From an uncultured Clostridium sp. (GTDB lineage: Bacteria; Bacillota_A; Clostridia; TANB77; CAG-508), in NCBI GenBank assembly GCA_946491915.1, contig CAMLYR010000018.1:1-21196 (forward strand): a DNA stretch of 21,196 bases. Direction: 5' to 3'. Each line of letters opens with the position of its first letter. Position 1 is the first letter of the stretch. Under the pieces are notes generated by a model. That model ran no database searches and was not told where the DNA came from. It saw only the letters and a program-made list of their open reading frames with translations. Positions 14,973 through 21,196 of this stretch are shown here, piece after piece. A program made the translations under genes and the position numbers.

Positions 14973-15677
14973 TTATACAGCTTCTTGATTTTCTGTTTCA
15001 ACAGTATGTTCATTATCATTTTCTTCAATAACTTCCAAACTTCCTACTGAAACTTCGTAAGCTACTCTTGTTTCAACACTTCCATCTTCATGTTTCTTTT
15101 CATAAGTTCTTGATTGAACCCTACCTACTAATTTTATTTGAGAACCTACTTCAAGATTTTGACAAAATCTTGCATTTCTTCCCCATGCAATACATGGAAT
15201 ATAGTCTGATTTGTTATATGCCCTATTAACTGCAAGTAATATATCTGCAATTTCTCTACCAAATGGTGTTTGTCTGTAAATTGGTTTTTTGCAAATATAA
15301 CCAATTAAAACAACTTCATTGGTAATAACATCTTTTTTTGTCATTTCATTTTCTTCTTCACTTTGTTCTTCCTCAGATATAACTCTAACATCTTTGGCAA
15401 ATACAGTTAATATTAATCTGTTCTTTTCACTTTCATAACTATTATAAGATCTGAATTGTCCTTTTACTAACAATTTTTGTCCTTCTGTTAATGTGTCTTC
15501 ACTAATTAGTCTTTCTGAGATGGTAATTGGTATAATATCTGCTACACCACTTAAACGAGGTATTTCTAAGTTAAAGATGTAAAACCTTTCTCCATAAATT
15601 TCATGACTAAATTTCTTTTCTCCTGTAATTTTTCCAACTAATGTTAAATAGTTGTTTTCTAAATAATTTGTATCCAA
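14973..15677 (-). CDS. Two-OB-fold single-stranded DNA-binding protein
   Basis: 234 residues with two SSB-like OB folds: about 8-105 ('NNYLTLVGKITGEKKFSHEIYGERFYIFNLEI ... GQKLLVKGQFRSYNS') and about 118-220 ('NEVVLIGYICKKPIYRQTPFGREIADILLAVNR ... YIPCIAWGRNARFCQNLEVGSQIKLVGRVQSR'), joined by an acidic linker and ending in an acidic tail. It resembles the clostridial two-domain SSB-family proteins, distinct from the housekeeping ssb that usually lies between rpsF and rpsR. Those ribosomal genes are absent here, so it may be a second or specialised SSB. The start is TTG (15675-15677), 8 bases after AAGGAGG, with no nearby ATG. It has its own promoter flanked by repeats, and a terminator after it. 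Confidence 0.85.
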   Translation of the reverse strand: MDTNYLENNYLTLVGKITGEKKFSHEIYGERFYIFNLEIPRLSGVADIIPITISERLISEDTLTEGQKLLVKGQFRSYNSYESEKNRLILTVFAKDVRVISEEEQSEEENEMTKKDVITNEVVLIGYICKKPIYRQTPFGREIADILLAVNRAYNKSDYIPCIAWGRNARFCQNLEVGSQIKLVGRVQSRTYEKKHEDGSVETRVAYEVSVGSLEVIEENDNEHTVETENQEAV

Positions 15678-15731
15678 TTTATTTTCCTCCTTAAAATTTA
15701 TTTTATCAATTGTATTTTTTTACCTCTTTTA

Positions 15732-15776
15732 GTCTACATTACCTATTATACAACATTTTCCCGGTTTTGTCTACAT
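15732..15776 (-). promoter_or_regulatory. Promoter of the SSB-type gene bracketed by ATGTAGAC repeats
   Basis: Minus strand: -35 TAGACA (15768-15773), 17-base spacer, -10 TATAAT (15745-15750). ATGTAGAC occurs directly repeated at 15769-15776 (overlapping the -35) and 15732-15739 (near the transcription start). A further ATGTAGA on the opposite strand is at 15809-15815. The placement suggests an operator pair. Confidence 0.6.
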
Positions 15777-15840
15777 AAAAAGTTAAATTTGTAATTTTTT
15801 TGGAAGAAATGTAGATTTTTCTAGGTTTTTTTCCTGTTTT

Positions 15841-16347
15841 TTAATCATTTTCTTTGCTATATATCAAATAAATTGTAAAAATTGCCAATATGTTTTCTAT
15901 CTGATTTGGTCTATATTGCTTTACATCTATTTCCATTTCTCCCATTTCAATTTTCTTTTGTTCCAAATTATTGATATTTCTTTGTATAGATAAAATTGCT
16001 TTATCTTCTTGAATGCTAGATATCGTTATTGTAGATTTTTGATTTAACCCATAGCTTATACAATTTATTTTTTTATTAAATAATATCTTTGTATTACAAA
16101 ATGCATCTGCATTCACAACAATAAACATACTATTGCCACATAGCTTATTTAATATACTTTTTTGTTCCTCATTTATGTTTTCTTGATGGCACAATACAAT
16201 AGTTTCAAATACGATATTTTTCATATTTTCTATATTTTTAGGGCATATATGAATCAATTCTAAATCTTTTCTATTTACTATTTTTATTATATTTTGCTTT
16301 ATGATTTCATATTCTGAATAATTTGAAAAAATACCAATAAAATGCAT
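15841..16347 (-). CDS. Unknown protein, Mur-ligase-middle-domain-like fragment
   Basis: 168 residues, no signal or membrane helix. 'NSMFIVVNADAFCNTKILFNKKINCISYGLNQKSTITISSIQEDKAILSIQRNI' looks like the part of Mur ligases and related proteins after the central ATPase domain: an Asn-Ala-Asp turn, then 'YGLN...STITISS'. The P-loop and catalytic residues of a real Mur ligase are missing, so this is a pseudo-enzyme or a family of unknown function; I have low certainty. It has its own promoter (16368-16396) and an AGGAG SD 8 bases before the ATG. It lies between the deacetylase and the SSB-type gene. Confidence 0.7.
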   Translation of the reverse strand: MHFIGIFSNYSEYEIIKQNIIKIVNRKDLELIHICPKNIENMKNIVFETIVLCHQENINEEQKSILNKLCGNSMFIVVNADAFCNTKILFNKKINCISYGLNQKSTITISSIQEDKAILSIQRNINNLEQKKIEMGEMEIDVKQYRPNQIENILAIFTIYLIYSKEND

Positions 16348-16367
16348 TTTCCTATCTCCTAAAAAAA

Positions 16368-16396
16368 ACTATATTTATTTTTCCCTCTATTGCCAA
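16368..16396 (-). promoter_or_regulatory. Promoter of the Mur-like orphan gene
   Basis: Minus strand: -35 TTGGCA (16391-16396), 17-base spacer, -10 TATAGT (16368-16373). It falls in the 62-base gap after the deacetylase stop. Confidence 0.55.
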
Positions 16397-16409
16397 ATTT
16401 ATACATGTT

Positions 16410-17180
16410 TTAATTGCTTTTTTGCGTACCATTAGCATCAATTGTATAATTTTCTTTATATATAAGTTCTGAAATTTTTACAACTTCTAAATTTTTTTCT
16501 TTTATATTTTTTATGATTTTATCTAAACTATCTGCTGTATGATCTGTTCCATTATGCATTAATATGATATCTCCTGATCCGATTTTATCTTTTATTCGAT
16601 TCCACATTTTCTCTCCTGTCAATCCTGTATAATCTAATGTATCTAAACTCCATTGGATTGTATGATATCCCTTGTCTTGTGCTGCTTTTATCACTGTTTG
16701 GTTATATTCTCCATAGGGTGTTCTATATAAATTTGTTCTCTCTCCTGTAATTTTTTCTATCTTGTCATTACTCTTTTCTATTTCTTCAATATTTTCTTCA
16801 TAACTTAGATTATTAACATGTGGATGTGTGTCACTATGTGTTCCTATTTCATGACCTGCATCATATATTTTTTTAACTGCTTCTGGATATTTTTCTATCC
16901 AATCCCCTACCATAAAAAAGGTGATTTTTACATTGTTCTCTTCTAAAATTTCTAATATTTGATCAATATCATCTGCATTCCATGCGCAATTCATTGTTAA
17001 TGCTACTTTATTTTCTTCTGTTTTTACATTGTAGATAGGTAAATATTTTTCATTTGTAGAGGAGGTCATAATTGCTTCTTTTTCACTAGTTAATGCTCCT
17101 GATATACAAAATAATAATATAACCATAATAATTGATATAAAATATGTATATATTTTTTGCTTATTAAATACGAAAAACAT
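16410..17180 (-). CDS. Membrane-anchored polysaccharide deacetylase (CE4, PdaA/PdaB-like)
   Basis: 256 residues. An N-terminal hydrophobic segment (about 12-30) anchors or exports it. The CE4/NodB fold shows the five motifs: 'MNCAWNADDI' (motif 1, where most family members have Thr-Phe-Asp-Asp-Gly), 'HSDTHPH' (metal-binding His pair), 'YRTPYGEY', 'WSLDTLDY' and 'ILMHNG'. The first motif is like the PdaB-type sporulation deacetylases of Clostridia, where Phe-Asp is changed. It should remove acetyl groups from wall or cortex sugars outside the membrane. The ATG at 17180 has GGAGG at 8 bases; another ATG at 17195 overlaps that SD. It is downstream of the cwlD-like gene, a match to the CwlD plus deacetylase pair that makes muramic-delta-lactam in spore cortex. 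Confidence 0.88.
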   Translation of the reverse strand: MFFVFNKQKIYTYFISIIMVILLFCISGALTSEKEAIMTSSTNEKYLPIYNVKTEENKVALTMNCAWNADDIDQILEILEENNVKITFFMVGDWIEKYPEAVKKIYDAGHEIGTHSDTHPHVNNLSYEENIEEIEKSNDKIEKITGERTNLYRTPYGEYNQTVIKAAQDKGYHTIQWSLDTLDYTGLTGEKMWNRIKDKIGSGDIILMHNGTDHTADSLDKIIKNIKEKNLEVVKISELIYKENYTIDANGTQKSN

Positions 17181-17291
17181 AATAAAAACCTCCATATTAA
17201 AGCTAGTTAATTATATGCTTTAAAATGAAGGTTATTCATGAAATTTCATTTTTTATGTGTTTCGTACAACTCAGACTTAATAATACATAAG

Positions 17292-18027
17292 TTAATTTGT
17301 GAAATAGCTGATGATTCCATTATAGATTCCCCAAGCCAATCTATTTTGATATTCTTCCTCTTGTAGTTGTTGCTCTTCCTGAGGATTAGAAAGAAATCCA
17401 CATTCTACAATGGATATAGGGATTTCAACATGTTTCATAATATATATTGTATTCAATTTCATTGGGATTCTATGATTTTCTTTTTGTATAGCTTCATTTA
17501 AACTACTTTGTATCCCTTCTGCTAAAACTTTACTTTGTTCATTATTCGTATTAAAAAAAGTTTGCCAACCATAATATTGTTGCTCATTTATTTTATTTAA
17601 ATGAATCGATACAAATATATCTGCTGAAGATTCATTTCCGATTTTCACACGATTATGTATGTCTGAAATCTTTTTTTGTTTTAAAGTTTTTGCATCTAAA
17701 TCATAAATCGCATTTTCATCTGACCTTGTAAGGATTACGGTACATCCTGATTGCTCTAAAAGCTGCTGTATTTTTAATACAATTTGTAAATTAATTTGTG
17801 CTTCTGTTGTTCCATTTTTGCTTTCTGCACCGTTCATCTGGCGTGCCATGTCCAGCATCTAGTATAACAGCTTTTCCTGATATAGGTAATGACGTTACTT
17901 GAACTGCATCTCCAATGTTTCTCTCATTTCTTCCATTTGATTGTGTATTTTGCCCTATGTATACTGCAAAACCAATTATAATAGAAAAAAATATAATAAA
18001 AACTCTTTTCTTCGTAAACTTTTTCAT
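17292..18027 (-). CDS. cwlD: CwlD-like N-acetylmuramoyl-L-alanine amidase, interrupted by a +1 frameshift
   Basis: About 244 residues if the frameshift is corrected. The N-terminus is a basic tip plus a membrane segment (about 7-26), then the Amidase_3 domain: 'KAVILDAGHGTPDE' with the first Zn-binding His60, then Gly-Ala-Glu-Ser-Lys-Asn-Gly and 'TTEAQINLQI' with the Zn-binding Glu, 'VILTRSDE', 'DIFVSIHLNKI' with the second His, and 'SIVECGFLSN' with the catalytic Glu. The family removes stem peptides from muramic acid; CwlD prepares cortex for the deacetylase encoded next. The zero frame reads CGG after Glu65 and stops at 17791-17793, giving a 78-residue product that lacks most of the active site. 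Skipping the C at 17832 restores everything to the stop at 17292. The ATG has AGGAG at 7 bases. Confidence 0.88.
17829..17835 (-). other. +1 frameshift site in the cwlD-like gene (GAA C GGT)
   Basis: Minus-strand reading is GAA (17833-17835), C (17832), GGT (17831-17829). The zero frame has CGG at codon 66. Omitting the C gives Gly, the residue expected after the Asp-Glu turn in Amidase_3 proteins, and opens the remaining 180 codons. As in comEC, the extra base is a C directly before GGT and not in a homopolymer, and the hexamer TGCAGA follows within a few bases in both genes. Confidence 0.82.
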
Positions 18028-18090
18028 CCTTTATCTCCTAAAGTTTTTATTATATGTATATGTTTCATTTATATTTTTATGCTATATATA

Positions 18091-18127
18091 AAAAAATTGC
18101 AAACTTTTACATCTGCAATTCTTTTTT
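18091..18127 (-). terminator. Terminator of the receiver-GGDEF gene
   Basis: AATTGCA and TGCAATT pair (arms at 18095-18101 and 18114-18120), extended by long A and T runs on either side. The minus strand ends in seven T. Confidence 0.7.
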
Positions 18128-18148
18128 ATCATTAGAATTTCCTTCTTA

Positions 18149-19072
18149 TTATCTTCTCCTATCCACTGCATAACTGCTTCCCATAACAGATTTAGCTGCA
18201 TGTTTTACTTGTGCTCCCACTTCACCAATTTCCAATATATTATGGAATCTTCCTGGATCAGCAACTACAACTCCTATTGAAAGAGAAGTTAATGGGAATT
18301 GTTCGATAATTCCTCTTCTATTTTCCACTTCTATATATCCTTTTTCTAAATCTCTTTCTGTAAAAAATTTCTTAACATTATTATCAAAAATAGCTAATAT
18401 CGTTTGACATATTTTTTCACAATTCGTTGATGGTACTATAGCAACAAAATCATCTCCACCAATATGTCCTACAAATGCTTCTTCTGTAAGATCACCATGA
18501 ACACCCTTTAAAATTGTTTCTGCTGTAAATTCAATAATTTGGTCTCCTTTTACAAATCCATATACATCATTATATGCTTTAAAATTATCTAAGTCTAAAT
18601 ATAATACAGAAAATGGCTCTTTGTTTGATAGTCTCTTTTTCAATTCTGCATGTATTTGGACATTTCCTGGTAATCCTGTTAGCGGACTTACCCTTCTGTT
18701 ATTAGCAAGTAATCTGTTTAGATTTTTTACTGTAAAATATAAATATTCTTCATCAACAGGTTTTTTAATATAATATTCAATAGATTCTCTTAATATTTTC
18801 ATCCTATGTTCTTTGTCACTATTAGATGATACAACAATAACTGGTGTGATTGTATTATCTTCATCTCGTCTAATTTGTTTACAAAGTCCTACGACGTCTC
18901 TATCAATTGCATCTTCATTAATAATAATTAATGATGGAATATTTTTTAGTGCGATATCAATTTGTTCTGATTTTACACTAATAAATTTATACTCTTTATC
19001 TTCTTTGAATAATTCTCTAAAAATGACAATAGATGAGTCATCATCATCTATGATATAAATTTCTTGAACCAT
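18149..19072 (-). CDS. Receiver-GGDEF protein (putative diguanylate cyclase)
   Basis: 307 residues. The N-terminal receiver fold (about 3-120) has the acidic cluster 'DDDDSS', a Ser-Ser switch, and Lys104-Pro in 'YYIKKPVDEEY', but the usual phospho-acceptor Asp seems replaced by Asn52 in 'LIIINEDA'. The GGDEF domain (about 130-300) has 'PLTGLPGN', 'LYLDLDNFKAYND' and the A-site 'GHIGGDDF' (205-209), which fits an active diguanylate cyclase; no RxxD inhibitory site is seen 5 residues before it. It would make c-di-GMP in the cytoplasm. A GTG at 19081 is too close to the SD, so the ATG at 19072 (AAAGGG, 8 bases) is used. It follows the CmpB-like gene by 46 bases. Confidence 0.85.
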   Translation of the reverse strand: MVQEIYIIDDDDSSIVIFRELFKEDKEYKFISVKSEQIDIALKNIPSLIIINEDAIDRDVVGLCKQIRRDEDNTITPVIVVSSNSDKEHRMKILRESIEYYIKKPVDEEYLYFTVKNLNRLLANNRRVSPLTGLPGNVQIHAELKKRLSNKEPFSVLYLDLDNFKAYNDVYGFVKGDQIIEFTAETILKGVHGDLTEEAFVGHIGGDDFVAIVPSTNCEKICQTILAIFDNNVKKFFTERDLEKGYIEVENRRGIIEQFPLTSLSIGVVVADPGRFHNILEIGEVGAQVKHAAKSVMGSSYAVDRRR

Positions 19073-19118
19073 ACTATTCACCCTTTTTTCTTTTTTTATT
19101 TTTTCTTTTATCTTGACT

Positions 19119-19892
19119 CTATTTAGATTTTTTCCTATGTTTAAATTCGATTTTTTTATTTAATATTTCTGTAAATTCTTTTGTATCAATTGCTGGGAAA
19201 GCTTTTTTCAATCTATATGCTCTTCTATATAGATGCCTCATTGTTCTATCTCTTCGTGTTTTTAAATTATTTACAAGATTTTGTATATTATCATTTGCTG
19301 ATATTTTTTCCTTATCTTTTAATTCTAACAGTTTCTGCTTAATTTGTTCATTAATTTCTTCTATTTTGTTTAATGTAGATTTTATATTTTTAACTTTAAT
19401 AACACTAATAATAGCATCAATTAGCAATATAAGTGCTATAATACTAGCAATAATCGCTACATACATAAAATCTACATAATCTAGCATTTGTAAGATAAAT
19501 GGGTGTATATAGTTAATAAATAAAACGCCTAAAATCCCCCATGCTATAGAATTCGTTAAACAAATTCTACCTTTATAATTAAATTTATGGTTTGAATAGT
19601 CCCAATATTTTGTAGAAAAAAACTTTTCTAAAAGTACACCTACTACATATTCCCATAAAGTTAATACAATAACTGAAATAAGAAATAAAAGGAAAATATT
19701 ATTTTTAAATGAATTTAAAAATAATATCATAATAATAGCACCAAATCCATATATTGGGCAAAATGGTCCTATTAAAAATCCTGTATTAATGATTTTTCTT
19801 TCACAAATTGTTCTTACTATACTTTCTAAAAGCCATCCTAAAAATGAATAAATAACAAAATAGGTTACTATATGAAAAAAAGTATTATCCAT
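19119..19892 (-). CDS. CmpB-like putative ABC-transporter membrane protein (PF06541-type)
   Basis: 258 residues. About five membrane helices in the first 180 residues show the family pattern: 'YFVIYSFLGWLLESI', 'NTGFLIGPFCPIYGFGAI', 'EYVVGVLLEKFFSTKYWDYS' and 'GRICLTNSIAWGILG'. A cytoplasmic C-terminal region (about 180-258) is coiled-coil-like and very basic. Proteins of this family are named putative ABC transporter permeases, but no partner ATPase is adjacent and the real role is unknown. The ATG at 19890-19892 has AAGGA 7 bases upstream; an in-frame TTG at 19910 overlaps the SD zone. It lies between the Ig-like protein and the GGDEF gene and may be co-transcribed with both. Confidence 0.82.
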   Translation of the reverse strand: MDNTFFHIVTYFVIYSFLGWLLESIVRTICERKIINTGFLIGPFCPIYGFGAIIMILFLNSFKNNIFLLFLISVIVLTLWEYVVGVLLEKFFSTKYWDYSNHKFNYKGRICLTNSIAWGILGVLFINYIHPFILQMLDYVDFMYVAIIASIIALILLIDAIISVIKVKNIKSTLNKIEEINEQIKQKLLELKDKEKISANDNIQNLVNNLKTRRDRTMRHLYRRAYRLKKAFPAIDTKEFTEILNKKIEFKHRKKSK

Positions 19893-19923
19893 TTTGCTTT
19901 CCTTTCTCAATGTACATGAATCA

Positions 19924-19955
19924 TTTCCCTACATATCTGTTTATATGTAGGGAAA
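19924..19955. other. Perfect 13-bp inverted repeat without a T-run
   Basis: TTTCCCTACATAT (19924-19936) and ATATGTAGGGAAA (19943-19955) pair without mismatch around a 6-base loop. Neither strand has a following T-run, so this is not a normal terminator. It lies in the 74-base gap between the Ig-like gene and the CmpB-like gene. Candidate roles are an operator, an mRNA-processing hairpin or a partial terminator. Confidence 0.65.
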
Positions 19956-19966
19956 CTTTATCAATG

Positions 19967-20896
19967 TTAATTTTTTGGTGCACTTACTCTTCTTGTTTCA
20001 GAGGCTATTCCATCTACATTATATGCCGTAATTTCTAATCGATTTTCGTCCCCATTGTTTAGCTGTAATTTATACTTCACTTCTTTCTTTCCATCTTCAA
20101 CTGTAATAGTTCTTTCTTCTCCTCTAAGATTTATATCTACTCTTTCTAATCCGGTTTCATCTGTAATCGTAATTAGATAATATTCTCCTGCATCATCTGC
20201 TCCTATATCTATTATTGGTTTTGTTGTTCCCATCACCTTTTGTTCTTTTGTTGTCGTTTCATTATTAACATCTACTAAAATAACTGTAATATTATGAGTT
20301 CCCATAGGAATATCAATTTCTTGATCTACTGTTGTTGAATTAATATCAATCCTTTGTTCTTCTTCTTCATCCCATCTATATGTCATATATGCTATTTCTG
20401 TTTCATTTTCTGCTGTTATTTTCAACTTACTTCCTGATACAGCTAAATTAATAATTTCTTCTGCTGTAAATTCTCTTTGTGTAGAAATTTCTTGACCTTG
20501 TATGTCAATTGCTCTTACATTTAATGTATTTGTTCCTCCAGGTATTTCTATTTCTTGTTCTATAAATCTTCTTCCATTACCCGTTATGGTTTGTGTTTCA
20601 CCATCATTCCAACTATATTCTATCCTATCTATCGCCTTATCATGTGTAACATTTAATATAACTGCTGTATTATCTTCATTAATTATTTCTGTTATCACTG
20701 GTTTAGTTATTTCTGAATTATTTGCTTCATTATCTTTATATATAGCATAAGATCCCGTACCTATCATAAACACGCCAAATACTAGCATAACTATTGCAAA
20801 TACTCTAACAACTGTTTTTATATCTGCAGGTCCTCCACTTCTTTTTTGCTTTGTCTTTTTAGTTGTTGGATTACTAGTCGCTAAAATTTGATTCAT
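19967..20896 (-). CDS. Membrane-anchored protein with three Ig-like repeats
   Basis: 309 residues. A Lys/Arg/Thr-rich cytoplasmic tip precedes one membrane helix (about 29-52). Outside it are three beta-sandwich-like repeats of about 80-85 residues, seen as parallel strand patterns: 'AVILNVTHDKAIDRIEYSWNDGE', 'LKITAENETEIAYMTYRWDEEEE' and 'YYLITITDETGLERVDINLRGEE', each followed by an 'EIEIPGGTNTLNVRAID'-like strand pair. This suggests an extracellular adhesion or wall-binding protein. No catalytic residues are visible. A GTG at 20905 is in frame, but the ATG at 20894-20896 is 8 bases after AGAGG. It has its own promoter (20929-20957). Confidence 0.75.
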   Translation of the reverse strand: MNQILATSNPTTKKTKQKRSGGPADIKTVVRVFAIVMLVFGVFMIGTGSYAIYKDNEANNSEITKPVITEIINEDNTAVILNVTHDKAIDRIEYSWNDGETQTITGNGRRFIEQEIEIPGGTNTLNVRAIDIQGQEISTQREFTAEEIINLAVSGSKLKITAENETEIAYMTYRWDEEEEQRIDINSTTVDQEIDIPMGTHNITVILVDVNNETTTKEQKVMGTTKPIIDIGADDAGEYYLITITDETGLERVDINLRGEERTITVEDGKKEVKYKLQLNNGDENRLEITAYNVDGIASETRRVSAPKN

Positions 20897-20928
20897 ATTT
20901 TTCACCTCTCTAGTCTATTTCATGGAAA

Positions 20929-20957
20929 ATTATACCATACCAATTTTTAATTGTAAA
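20929..20957 (-). promoter_or_regulatory. Extended -10 promoter of the Ig-like repeat gene
   Basis: Minus strand: -35 TTTACA (20952-20957), 17-base spacer, -10 TATAAT (20929-20934) preceded by TGG, an extended -10. It gives a leader of about 25-30 bases. Confidence 0.75.
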
Positions 20958-21016
20958 GGAATTTACCATACAATTCTTACTTTGATTACAACAATTGTTA
21001 CTTCTTATAAAGAAAC

Positions 21017-21050
21017 AAAATAGGACATCTTTTCATGCCCTATTTTTCTT
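21017..21050 (-). terminator. Terminator of the gene entering from the right edge
   Basis: Stem AAAATAGGGCAT (minus strand, 21035-21046) with ATGTCCTATTTT (21017-21028) closes perfectly if one G-U pair is allowed; the loop has six bases. A T-rich tail follows on the minus strand. Confidence 0.7.
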
Positions 21051-21101
21051 ATATTTTACCCCTTTTATTTTTTATGCTATAAATAGAAATCTTAGATTTC
21101 A

Positions 21102-21196
21102 TTATATAACAAACTTCTTAATTAAGACTAATCCTCCTGCCAATGTTCCTAATACTGTAAATCCTAATACATAGTAGATTCTTTCTTGTCCTGTTT
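21102..21196 (-). CDS. C-terminal end of a probable sortase-anchored surface protein (partial)
   Basis: The frame entering at the right edge reads Thr-Gly-Gln-Glu-Arg, then 21 mostly hydrophobic residues, then Lys-Lys and a short tail, and ends at TAA 21102-21104. This is the shape of a cell-wall sorting signal: x-Thr-Gly, hydrophobic helix, basic tail. The two bases before the Thr codon allow Lys, Gln or Glu, so an LP[KQE]TG box is possible, but the Leu and Pro lie outside the window. A terminator follows. A plain C-terminal membrane anchor would look similar. Confidence 0.5.
   Translation of the reverse strand, partial: TGQERIYYVLGFTVLGTLAGGLVLIKKFVI

Noticed and set aside
14825..15031. 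Plus-strand open frame in the region of the MITE-like element
   Set aside because: It crosses one arm of the inverted repeat, the terminator and the antisense of the SSB-type gene, with no SD; AT-rich chance frame.
17791..17858. Two separate overlapping genes in place of one amidase
   Set aside because: The first carries only the amidase start and the second only the rest; the join by skipping one C is seamless against the family pattern, and the second frame's ATG has no SD.

Overview
The window is very AT-rich, with short intergenic gaps, strong Shine-Dalgarno (SD) sites and some TTG starts. Almost every gene lies on the minus strand. The gene content (lspA-rluD, an SH3/NlpC-P60 hydrolase, a CwlD-type amidase next to a polysaccharide deacetylase, a BofC-like protein, a possible sortase-anchored protein) suggests a low-GC, Gram-positive Clostridia-type anaerobe, probably of a sporulating lineage. 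This placement is inference from content, not from a marker gene.

Layout in transcription order (right to left). The end of a surface protein with a sortase-like signal enters at the right edge. A membrane-anchored protein with Ig-like repeats, a CmpB-like membrane protein (PF06541) and a receiver-GGDEF protein follow. Next come a CwlD-type amidase and a deacetylase (a likely cortex or wall-remodelling pair), an unknown Mur-ligase-like fragment protein and a two-OB-fold SSB-type protein with its own promoter. A 210-bp palindromic MITE-like element separates these from an operon of a GT-C-like membrane protein, lspA, rluD, an unknown protein and rluB. An Rpn-nuclease-like orphan follows, then an ABC importer (ATPase, permease, terminator, separately promoted binding protein), an XRE regulator, the SH3/NlpC-P60 hydrolase, comEC, a hicAB toxin-antitoxin pair, a REP-like palindrome and a BofC-like membrane protein. 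The left end is a bidirectional terminator with the tail of a possible convergent gene.

The most striking observation is that two otherwise intact genes, comEC and the cwlD-like amidase, are each broken by a single extra C placed directly before a conserved glycine codon GGT, so the zero frame reads CGG there. I checked each CCG trinucleotide on the plus strand inside the annotated genes. Sixteen fall out of frame, and the only two in-frame CGG codons in about 6,000 codons are these two frameshift points. This suggests that CGG is unassigned or hungry in this organism and works as a +1 frameshift signal (C skipped, GGT read as Gly, or CGGU read as a quadruplet). Assembly error or true mutation remain possible.

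Two accessory genes, hicA and the Rpn-like gene, also seem to begin at ATA codons nine bases after strong SD sequences. A consensus promoter overlaps the hicA start and would make a hicB-only transcript.
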